Source: an uncultured Alphaproteobacteria bacterium | Lineage (GTDB): Bacteria; Pseudomonadota; Alphaproteobacteria; Rickettsiales; UBA1997 | Assembly: GCA_903959715.1 (NCBI GenBank) | Contig: CAJBXX010000014.1 | Span: 1 to 8,800 of the forward strand | Reading direction: 5' to 3' | DNA length: 8,800 bases | Part shown: positions 1 to 6,677 of the stretch, in pieces | How the letters are laid out: every line of letters begins with the position of its first letter | Position numbering within the stretch: position 1 is the stretch's first letter | Program-made: the position numbers and the translations under genes | Notes under the pieces: model-generated | Database searches by the model: none | Told to the model about the DNA's origin: nothing | Seen by the model: only the letters and a program-made list of their open reading frames with translations

Positions 1-1107
1 AAAAATGTAATAGAAGTGAGAAAAAATAAAAAACACTTAGTTATTGGAAAAAATACAAAAGACGATTCTTTAATATTAACTAGTAATGACTATTTGGCGA
101 TTGCAAATCATCCAAAAATTTTGTCTGCTCAAGAAAAAGAAATAAAAAATCAGCATAATAAAATTATTATGTCAGCAGTTTTTATGACCGAAAATAGTTT
201 AAAAGGTGTGTTTGAGAAAGAGATGGCGCAGTATTTTGGATATGAGTCTTCGATACTCTGTCAATCGGGTTGGGCAGCTAATGTTGGATTATTGCAAGCT
301 ATAGCCGAAAAGGATGTTCCGGTTTATATAGATTTTTTCGCTCACATGTCATTGTGGGAGGGCATTAAAACCTCGGGTGCAAAAGCGATACCTTTTTTAC
401 ATAATAATACCGCCCATTTGGAAAAGATGCTTATTAAGAACGGTCCCGGAATTATTCTGATTGATTCTTTGTATAGCACCACTGGCGATATTGCTCCAAT
501 TGCACAAATTGCCAGATTATCGCAACAATATAAATGTATCTATGTAGTTGATGAATCTCATTCGGTTGGAACTCATGGCTTTAAAGGCTCTGGTTTGGTT
601 AAAGAACTTGGTCTTACAGATCAGGTTGACTTTATCACTTTAAGTCTCGCAAAAGCCTTTGCTGGAAGGGCTGGACTTATTGTTTGTTCCGAAAGATTCG
701 CCGGATATTTTCCTTATATTGCATATCCAGCAATTTTTAGTTCCGCTCTACTTGATCATGAAATTGCGGGTCTTAGAGCAACATTGGAAGTAATTAAAGA
801 ATCCGACAATTTAAGAGAAGCTTTGAAAACAAAAGCTTCATTTTTACGAAAAGAATTAAAACAAATGGGATATGAAATTCAGAGTCAATCACATATTGTT
901 TCAATTGAATCGGGAAGTGAAGAAAAGACAGAAATTTTAAGAGATGCTCTTGAGGAGCGAAATATTTTTGGCTCTGTTTTCTGCTCCCCCGCCACACCAA
1001 AAAACAGGGCTTTGATAAGGTTATCGGTAAATAGCAAAATATCTTACGAAGAACTTAAATATATTATTAAGAGTTTTGAAGATATTAAAAACAAGAACAT
1101 TTTTTAG
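1..1107 (+). CDS. cqsA: CqsA/LqsA-like alpha-hydroxyketone autoinducer synthase (5' end outside window)
   Basis: PLP-dependent alpha-oxoamine synthase of the CqsA/LqsA branch. In Vibrio, CqsA condenses a medium-chain acyl-CoA with an amino-acid-derived substrate (SAM or 2-aminobutyrate) to make the precursor of CAI-1. A GTG at 16 could start a 363-residue protein, but the frame is open back to base 1 (KNVIE precedes it). Alignment by eye to recalled V. cholerae CqsA (389 aa) gives a constant offset of 23 residues, so the true start is probably about 18 codons left of the window. Numbering from the GTG, SNDYLA is at 23-28, CQSGWAANVG at 82-91, the CqsA-typical IDFFAHMSLWEG at 105-116, PLP-binding VDESHS at 178-183, and SLAK with the predicted Schiff-base lysine at K213 (equivalent to VcCqsA K236). 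GSVFC and the RLSVNS segment close the fold. These motifs favour CqsA over housekeeping relatives (KBL, BioF, HemA). cqsS begins 8 bp downstream. Cytoplasmic enzyme; membrane-permeant product expected. Confidence 0.93.
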   Translation, partial: KNVIEVRKNKKHLVIGKNTKDDSLILTSNDYLAIANHPKILSAQEKEIKNQHNKIIMSAVFMTENSLKGVFEKEMAQYFGYESSILCQSGWAANVGLLQAIAEKDVPVYIDFFAHMSLWEGIKTSGAKAIPFLHNNTAHLEKMLIKNGPGIILIDSLYSTTGDIAPIAQIARLSQQYKCIYVVDESHSVGTHGFKGSGLVKELGLTDQVDFITLSLAKAFAGRAGLIVCSERFAGYFPYIAYPAIFSSALLDHEIAGLRATLEVIKESDNLREALKTKASFLRKELKQMGYEIQSQSHIVSIESGSEEKTEILRDALEERNIFGSVFCSPATPKNRALIRLSVNSKISYEELKYIIKSFEDIKNKNIF

Positions 1108-1115
1108 TTTAAGCA

Positions 1116-3215
1116 ATGATAAAAAAAATAAAAAAAGAGTATGATAGTGTTTTTAGTTACGCTCAAAACAATCTATTTTTAGTTGGTATTCTTGGTGTTT
1201 TCGGTTTCCCACTTTATTATTTTATATGGAAATATTTATATCCGCAACCCTATGAAAATCTTTATCTGAGATTATCCTGCGCCGCATTATTTCTGCCTTG
1301 GTTATTTACAAATCGACTATCAACAAAATGGGTTAGATTTTTCCCCTTATATTTCTTTTTTTCGTTGTTTGTTGCCATTCCGCTTTTTTTTACATACATG
1401 CTCTTTGCCAACAATTTTTCCGATGTGTGGTTAATGTCATATTTGGTTGCGATGTATTTGGCGGTTTTACTGATTTATCATTGGTGGTTAATTATTTTAA
1501 TGTTTTCATTATCAATCATCATCAATCTATTTTTATATTCATTTATAGATTTTGTGCCAATAACTTTCGATGGTTTTGATATGAAATATATACCAGTATA
1601 TTTATTTGCGATTGCTAGTGGTATTTTGTGCCATAGAACCGAAATAAAAAGTCAGTTTAAGTTAAAAAATATGAAATCTTTTGGTGGTGGCATAGCCCAT
1701 GAAATGAGGAATCCTCTAAATGCCATAAATCTTTTAACCGCTAGAATAAAAACCCTAATTTTAACGGATGATAGTAGTGTCAAAAAACAACTCGAATTTA
1801 ATGAAATCGAAGAAATTAATAAAAATCTCAATATTATTTTAGGATGCACCACTAGAGGATCTGAAGTTATAGAAATGATTTTGGCAAATTTAAAAGAGAA
1901 GAGCAGAAAAGAAAAATTAGAATTTTTATCAACCTCCGATTTGCTAATTTCGGCAATTCAAGAATATGGTTTTGATAATGAAGTTCAAAAAGAGAGGGTT
2001 ATATTAAATACTAAAGAAAATTTTATTATCAAAGCCAATAAAACAGCCTTCACTTATGTAATTTTTAATCTTCTTAAAAACGCTTTATATTATCTAAATT
2101 CTCACCCAAATCAATATGTTAAAATCTATTTTAAAAAGGGTTTAAGTGAATCAGATTTTAATCAGGTGATAGTTGAAAATAATGGTCCCGGAGTTCCAAA
2201 TAATAAAATTAAAAATCTTTTTGAACCTTTTTATACTTCTGGGAAAAAAGAAGGAACGGGGCTCGGTTTAGATTTTTGTAAAAAAACCATGGAAAGTTTT
2301 GATGGAAAAATTGAATGTGAATCTGAGATCGGAAAATTCACTAAATTTATTTTGAATTTTCCAAAAATTTCAGATGTTGAGATTAAAAAACTTTTACCAA
2401 ATAACAATAAAACGAATTTTGATTCTTTATCAAAAAATATTCTGATTGTTGAGGAAGAGGGGTTTCTAGAGAATCTGGCGATGTTTAAAGACGAAATAAA
2501 AAATAATTTAAACATTAATGCCAACTTTTTTAGCGTTGAGAAAGATGCCGTAAGAGAGTTAAAATCAAACTATGATTATGATTTATTGTTGATTGATGAT
2601 GAAAATAAAGAAATTGTTGTTCCCGATTTAATCCAAAGGGTTAGAAAATTTCACGCAGAAATTCCTATTCTAATTTATAATACCAACAAAGATCAAAAAA
2701 AGATTTATATTGATCTTGGAGCCGATGAAGTTGTTATAAAAAATCAAACAGCAAATCTTCGCATTATAAGATCAATTGCCAAATGGAATTTAATTAACAA
2801 ATTACCACAAAATATGATTATTTCTTTGGGTAATCAACGCAAACCTAAGAAAGTGTTGATTGCTGATGACGATCTAATAAACAGAATTTTATTGAAAAAT
2901 ACTTTAAAAAGATTGGGTTTTGAGGTCGAGATTGCATCAAATGGACAAGAATTACATGACAAATTTTTTGATAAAAATTTACTTCCAGATCTAGTAATTA
3001 CCGACATTAATATGCCAATAATGAATGGCGATGAAGTTGTAAGAAAAATCAGAAAATCTGGACAAATAAATGCGGAAATTCCAATTATTGCTTATAGCGG
3101 AGACGGCGGAAAAGAAAAAATTCACAAATTTTTAAGAAATGGCATGAATGATTTTTTTATAAAAGGAACCGACATCGTTCATTTAGAAAATCTTATTAAA
3201 TTTTGGACGGATTAA
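1116..3215 (+). CDS. cqsS: CqsS/LqsS-like hybrid sensor histidine kinase, alpha-hydroxyketone receptor
   Basis: Inner-membrane receptor of 699 residues (V. cholerae CqsS is 686). About six hydrophobic segments fall in residues 19-173, starting with a stretch close to recalled VcCqsS (LVG..G..GFP.YYFIW.Y..PQ.YENL.LR). Next comes a dimerisation/phosphoacceptor segment, GGGIAHEMRNPLNAI, with H195 (VcCqsS H194). The ATPase domain is at about 300-415: N box NLLKNALYY at 318-326, G1 NNGPGV at 355-360 with Asn for the usual first Asp, and G2 GTGLGL at 380-385. A receiver-like domain at about 440-560 looks degenerate, as in VcCqsS. The C-terminal receiver at 578-699 has acidic residues D584-D586, phosphoacceptor D630 in TDINMPIMNG, S661 and K683. 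W105, S108 and C172 match VcCqsS W104, S107 and C170, reported ligand-specificity positions. The start ATG lies 8 bp after the synthase, suggesting co-transcription. In Vibrio the receptor is a kinase without ligand and a phosphatase with it. No phosphorelay partner lies nearby. Confidence 0.93.
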   Translation: MIKKIKKEYDSVFSYAQNNLFLVGILGVFGFPLYYFIWKYLYPQPYENLYLRLSCAALFLPWLFTNRLSTKWVRFFPLYFFFSLFVAIPLFFTYMLFANNFSDVWLMSYLVAMYLAVLLIYHWWLIILMFSLSIIINLFLYSFIDFVPITFDGFDMKYIPVYLFAIASGILCHRTEIKSQFKLKNMKSFGGGIAHEMRNPLNAINLLTARIKTLILTDDSSVKKQLEFNEIEEINKNLNIILGCTTRGSEVIEMILANLKEKSRKEKLEFLSTSDLLISAIQEYGFDNEVQKERVILNTKENFIIKANKTAFTYVIFNLLKNALYYLNSHPNQYVKIYFKKGLSESDFNQVIVENNGPGVPNNKIKNLFEPFYTSGKKEGTGLGLDFCKKTMESFDGKIECESEIGKFTKFILNFPKISDVEIKKLLPNNNKTNFDSLSKNILIVEEEGFLENLAMFKDEIKNNLNINANFFSVEKDAVRELKSNYDYDLLLIDDENKEIVVPDLIQRVRKFHAEIPILIYNTNKDQKKIYIDLGADEVVIKNQTANLRIIRSIAKWNLINKLPQNMIISLGNQRKPKKVLIADDDLINRILLKNTLKRLGFEVEIASNGQELHDKFFDKNLLPDLVITDINMPIMNGDEVVRKIRKSGQINAEIPIIAYSGDGGKEKIHKFLRNGMNDFFIKGTDIVHLENLIKFWTD

Positions 3216-3310
3216 TGATCGATAACGCTATTCATAATCGCAGAAGAAATCGGGAATCACCACCACGCAAATCAAGCGTTTTGCCATATTTACGATGAAT
3301 TAAAAGGTAT

Positions 3311-4249
3311 TTATTGTCTAGTTATTTGGTCACTTGTCGTTTGAGATTTATCAGCTATTAATAAACTGCATTCTATAATGCTAGTAGTAGTTCCACTCAA
3401 TAGACCAAACGAATTATCATTGGAGAATAAAGAAGAGGGTCCTGAAGATTCTTGCACTCTTCTTGTCCTAAAATTTCTTGGTTTTTTTGCTTTACTTAAT
3501 GAACTCTTTTTTAAGAAAAATTCTTCTAATTTTTTTTCGTATTGTTCTAATTTATTTGGTCCAATTTCTTCTTTTATTTTAGATAAATCCAAATCCCACC
3601 TAGTGCCTTTTCTATTTTGTTCTATATCTTGTTGGGTTGCAAAATTTTGTGTTTGCCCATCAGTGGGTCTAAAATATGTCACCAAATTATACGGAGCTCC
3701 ATAAACGCTATCTTTCATGTAGGTTAGCAATGTTTTGATTTGCATTTTAATCCCCGATTTACTGCGCTTTTCCTTGGTTTTTTCTTCCGCTTCTTTACCA
3801 ATTGCAACTAGTGCTAATTTTATTGCTTCTTGGGTTTCTTCTTGAGAAATAGGGCTTTTCTTTGTTTCGTTAAAAATTTTAGTGCAAGTATCGCTTATGG
3901 CTTCTTGGGATATCGATATTTTTTCTTTAATTTCATCTTTTCTGATTTCTGCAGCTTTTGCTGACGAGGTCTTGCCAGTGATGGAAAAAATTGGAGCAAT
4001 TAGCGCTGAAGTTGATGTATATAGATTATTAACGGTATTTTTATTAATAAAATTTATCAAACGATACGAAGCTGATGAAGCTGATATTGCCATGGAGGTA
4101 ACATTTAAAACGGTTCCCAAATGCCTTGCAGATGAACCAGCGTGAGAAACATGTTCGTGATCGCAATGACCTTCTTGTTGGTCTTTTTTAGCGTGGTTAT
4201 GATTTGGATCTAAACAATTTTGTTTAGATTCTCCAAGCTTGCTTGCCAA
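3311..4249 (-). CDS. unrecognised His/Cys-rich charged protein, start uncertain
   Basis: I do not recognise this 312-residue protein. The first ~45 residues are rich in possible metal ligands (C12, H17, H19, H28, C29, H31, H33, H36, H43). Residues 45-92 are rich in Ala, Ser and Thr and mildly hydrophobic, possibly one or two weak membrane-associating helices. Residues 97-170 are Lys/Glu-rich and predicted helical. A Lys/Arg-rich stretch (about 247-265) is followed by a Ser/Thr-rich tail. No signal peptide is apparent. The start used is TTG at 4249; the frame stays open to a stop at 4283-4285 with no ATG, and the first in-frame ATG is M53 at 4093. The N-terminus may therefore be wrong, or the 5' end may be degraded. 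It converges on cqsS across a 95-bp gap and lies 86 bp downstream of the phosphatase gene. Shorter plus-strand ORFs across the region look like antisense shadows. Composition would suit a secreted or host-directed protein, but that is speculation. Confidence 0.6.
   Translation of the reverse strand: MASKLGESKQNCLDPNHNHAKKDQQEGHCDHEHVSHAGSSARHLGTVLNVTSMAISASSASYRLINFINKNTVNNLYTSTSALIAPIFSITGKTSSAKAAEIRKDEIKEKISISQEAISDTCTKIFNETKKSPISQEETQEAIKLALVAIGKEAEEKTKEKRSKSGIKMQIKTLLTYMKDSVYGAPYNLVTYFRPTDGQTQNFATQQDIEQNRKGTRWDLDLSKIKEEIGPNKLEQYEKKLEEFFLKKSSLSKAKKPRNFRTRRVQESSGPSSLFSNDNSFGLLSGTTTSIIECSLLIADKSQTTSDQITRQ
4208..4229. repeat. 22-bp inverted repeat, 10-bp perfect arms
   Basis: Arms atctaaacaa (4208-4217) and ttgtttagat (4220-4229) are exact reverse complements around a 2-bp spacer (tt). 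The repeat falls in codons ~7-14 of the minus-strand 312-residue ORF if that ORF starts at the TTG. Its geometry fits a dimeric regulator's operator or a hairpin near the translation start. No T-run follows on either strand that would make it an obvious intrinsic terminator. Confidence 0.7.
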
Positions 4250-4261
4250 CTTGCTTGCAAC
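4238..4261. repeat. two tandem ~12-bp near-identical units
   Basis: cttgcttgccaa (4238-4249) is followed directly by cttgcttgcaac (4250-4261); the first nine bases are identical. On the minus strand it reads as a repeated ASKL and straddles the assumed TTG start of the 312-residue ORF. It may be a small slippage duplication. Confidence 0.55.
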
Positions 4262-4335
4262 TGTTTCAAAAGCGTCAGATAACTAGGCTTGATTTTGTAG
4301 GTCTTGAAAGTGATTAAGGAGTTAAAGTAAAAAAA

Positions 4336-5085
4336 CTATTCCCCGCAGGATTTTTTTTCTTGTTTGCGTTCCTTTTGTAAATAATTGCAATAAGAGCTCA
4401 CCGAGCTTTTCAAAAGCGATTCCGAACTTCTTTGAACTTCTTCGATATTTTTATTAACGGCTTGCGGTAAATCCATATTTTGATAAAGCATGCGATAGCT
4501 CGCCGATAAAGCTCCCGTGCGATCTCTTCCGGCATTGCAATGTGCGTAAATAACCACCGGTTTATCACTTTCTTTTTCCAAAGTTTGACGAATTTCTTGC
4601 AATAATTTAGTTAATTTTTCGTGATAATTTTTAGTAATTTTGTAAGCGATTGGATTGTTTGAAAACGGCGTCAATAAAAGTTCGGGGGCGATTTCAGAAT
4701 AATTTTTTACCTCACCTAAATTGGGGAATTTTTGAAAAAATTCTTGCTCTTCTTTGATTTGAAAATATGCATCAAGATTTAACAAGCTAATATCAATTAA
4801 ATAAAAATCTTGCAGTGGTTTTTTACCTTCTTTTTCTAGAGTTTGATTGATATATTTTTTTAAATCGTGATAAGAAAAAACTTTTTCTCCAAGTTTATCA
4901 ACAAAGGGATTACTTCCGCGAAAAAAATAATTTTGACCAATATTATCGACAAGCTTAACCCTAGATCCATCAAGGGTTTTGGGGGTTTTTTGAATTGCTA
5001 AAAAAATAATTGGTAAAGTTGAAAAAATAACAATAAAAATTAAAAAAATTTTCTTAAAATAGTTATTATTTTTGTGTTTTTTCAT
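4336..5085 (-). CDS. membrane-anchored or exported Cys-based phosphatase (tyrosine/dual-specificity type)
   Basis: A 249-residue protein with a Lys-rich N-terminus and one hydrophobic segment at about 13-31, so a signal anchor or signal peptide that places the catalytic domain in the periplasm. The P-loop is HCNAGRDRTG at 182-191: nucleophile C183, phosphate-binding R189 (CX5R) and T190. The preceding hydrophobic strand (PVVIYA, 176-181) and following helix (ALSASYRML) are as expected for the protein tyrosine / dual-specificity phosphatase fold. I cannot confidently place the general-acid Asp. Substrate class (phosphoprotein, phosphoinositide or other phospholipid, lipid A phosphate) cannot be read from the motif. 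ATG at 5083-5085 overlaps the 3' end of the upstream eptA-like gene by 20 bp, so the two are probably translationally coupled. This suggests a joint role at the cell envelope, for example removing a phosphate before or after phosphoethanolamine is added. The tail is Lys/Glu-rich. Confidence 0.82.
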   Translation of the reverse strand: MKKHKNNNYFKKIFLIFIVIFSTLPIIFLAIQKTPKTLDGSRVKLVDNIGQNYFFRGSNPFVDKLGEKVFSYHDLKKYINQTLEKEGKKPLQDFYLIDISLLNLDAYFQIKEEQEFFQKFPNLGEVKNYSEIAPELLLTPFSNNPIAYKITKNYHEKLTKLLQEIRQTLEKESDKPVVIYAHCNAGRDRTGALSASYRMLYQNMDLPQAVNKNIEEVQRSSESLLKSSVSSYCNYLQKERKQEKKSCGE

Positions 5086-6625
5086 GCGATTTATTTAATT
5101 TTTTAATAAAACTTTTTTCTTTCTCGGCGACTTGAGTTTCAATGTTGAATAAGTCGAGAATAGTATCAAAAACTTGTTGTTGCGTATATTCTTCAAACTT
5201 TTTTATCGAGATTGGAATTGAAGATTTAACGATTAAAGGAATTTGTGCTTGTTCGGGCGGAAGATCGAATCCAGGAGGCATGCCGTGAAAAATGCGTCCC
5301 TCTTCGAGAAGCGATTCGCCGTGATCGGAAAGATAGAAAAAAACATATTTTACCTTCGATTTATCGAGAGTTTTAATGATGTTGCCAACGACGAAATCTA
5401 CATATAAAATTGTGTTGTCAAAAGTGTTGTAAAGCTCTTCTTTGGTGCATTTATTGACGACATCGGCATCATTGCAAATTGGTTGAAATTGTTGAAATTC
5501 TGCGGGATATCGCTCGTGATAACTCGGTCCGTGGCTTCCGCCACCAATATGCATAACGATAAAACGCGAACCGGATTTATATTCACTAAGATTTTTTTGT
5601 AAATATGGAATTGTGTCTTCGTCGAAGCATGTGTCGCGTTTACAATTTTCAACTTTAACTTCACCGGGAATCAGGCAATTATTGTGAAGCGTATAATTAA
5701 CATAACAAGCGGTATCGATTCCGAGCTTAGAGGTGATTGAGGTGAGGGGAATATCATTTTTAACTAATATTTCGGGAAGAGCATAAAGAGTTGAGCCAAT
5801 TCGCGCTTTGCCGTTTAAAATATGGAGATTTTTTTCCTTTGATAAAATTGGATTGGTTGGGCGATCGTAACCGTAAAGACTAAAATTTTTTTGACGCGAA
5901 GTTTCGCCAATTGCCAAAACTACCACCAAATTTTCGGGCGAGGTGATAGTGCCCGAAACCTCGATTTGCTTGACTTGGTTACGAAAATAAGGCTTGAGAG
6001 AATATATCAAAACACTAAAAGAACTGCGAATATAATTGACGGGAAGAAGGGTGTAAATTATTTTTTTGCGTGATAAATTTACGGCACGATGAATGGTTTG
6101 ATATTTAGAAAATCCAAAGCCAAGCCCAACGACTAAGCAAATTAAAATAATTTTTAATGATTTTAAAAAATATTTTTTAGGAAAAATAATCGAGGTTTTT
6201 AAAATTAAAATTGTCGGAATTAGAGTAAAAAAAACAAAATAATAAATCATTTGTTTTGACAAAAGCGAATGCACTTCGGAAGTGTCGGTGTATATTGTGT
6301 TCATTATCATCGTGCGGTCAATCGAGACATCATATTTTTTAATAAAATATACCGAAATTGTGCTCAAAATACACAAAATTATTGAGAAAAATTTGATAGT
6401 TTTTGGATGAGAAATTAATAAGAAAAATATTAAAAAAACCGCGAAGCCGAGAGTAAAAAAAGCACTTAAACCGATATAATCAATTTGGTCTTTAAGTAAA
6501 AACCATTTAACAAATTGATCGATTAATAAAAAATTACAAGAAAAGAACATCAATCCGCAAAATAACAGCGAGTAGTTTAGGTGAGATATTTTAAAATTGA
6601 TTTTTTTAAGAAATTTAAAGCTCAT
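5066..6625 (-). CDS. eptA: EptA-like phosphoethanolamine transferase (lipid A modification)
   Basis: Inner-membrane enzyme of the alkaline-phosphatase/sulfatase superfamily that moves phosphoethanolamine from phosphatidylethanolamine, usually to lipid A phosphates, lowering surface charge and cationic peptide binding. It has 519 residues (family about 540). Five hydrophobic helices are visible at about 17-36, 50-72, 77-95, 126-145 and 155-172. The periplasmic catalytic domain starts near 230: VVLAIGETSRQKNFSLYGYDRPTNP (first part at 234-250) with metal ligand E241, SHGP with H365, CTKEELYNTFDNTILYVD-type segment at 393-410, SDHGES at 433-438 with D434 and H435, and FHG with H447. Cys residues at 307, 317, 328, 333, 384 and 393 suggest disulfides. 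The nucleophile region is divergent: the usual CGTxTAVSxP reads GSTLYALP (277-284), with T279 or S278 the likely nucleophile, and the following segment looks shorter than in classical EptA. This may be a subfamily feature; the substrate could differ (lipid A or another glycan). Confidence 0.9.
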   Translation of the reverse strand: MSFKFLKKINFKISHLNYSLLFCGLMFFSCNFLLIDQFVKWFLLKDQIDYIGLSAFFTLGFAVFLIFFLLISHPKTIKFFSIILCILSTISVYFIKKYDVSIDRTMIMNTIYTDTSEVHSLLSKQMIYYFVFFTLIPTILILKTSIIFPKKYFLKSLKIILICLVVGLGFGFSKYQTIHRAVNLSRKKIIYTLLPVNYIRSSFSVLIYSLKPYFRNQVKQIEVSGTITSPENLVVVLAIGETSRQKNFSLYGYDRPTNPILSKEKNLHILNGKARIGSTLYALPEILVKNDIPLTSITSKLGIDTACYVNYTLHNNCLIPGEVKVENCKRDTCFDEDTIPYLQKNLSEYKSGSRFIVMHIGGGSHGPSYHERYPAEFQQFQPICNDADVVNKCTKEELYNTFDNTILYVDFVVGNIIKTLDKSKVKYVFFYLSDHGESLLEEGRIFHGMPPGFDLPPEQAQIPLIVKSSIPISIKKFEEYTQQQVFDTILDLFNIETQVAEKEKSFIKKLNKSHEKTQK

Positions 6626-6677
6626 TTAAAGAAATATAGTTTTTTTATAATCGTAAATCTTAATAAAATAAAAAAAA

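Noticed and set aside
3265..3282. Small hairpin ACGC-7 nt-GCGT followed by a few T, as terminator of cqsS
   Set aside because: Only a 4-bp stem and a four-base T-run; an alternative pairing is equally good. Not convincing as an intrinsic terminator.
3216..3344. A short plus-strand frame with a GNHHHANQ-type stretch, vaguely like a pterin carbinolamine dehydratase remnant
   Set aside because: The spacing between the His pair and the following Tyr does not fit the family, the frame has no start codon and it runs into the opposite-strand gene; too weak to call a pseudogene.
3378..4145. Plus-strand ORFs of 108 and 87 codons opposite the 312-residue gene
   Set aside because: They lie antisense to a longer frame with more protein-like charged composition and show no recognisable motif; treated as shadows.
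5398..5664. Minus-strand 88-codon ORF inside the eptA-like gene
   Set aside because: It overlaps conserved catalytic segments of the eptA-like gene in another frame; a shadow.
6626..6677. Possible promoter for the eptA-like gene (TATAAA/TATATT boxes in the 52-bp gap)
   Set aside because: The gap is nearly all A and T, so -10-like hexamers are expected by chance and no -35 element sits at a good distance.
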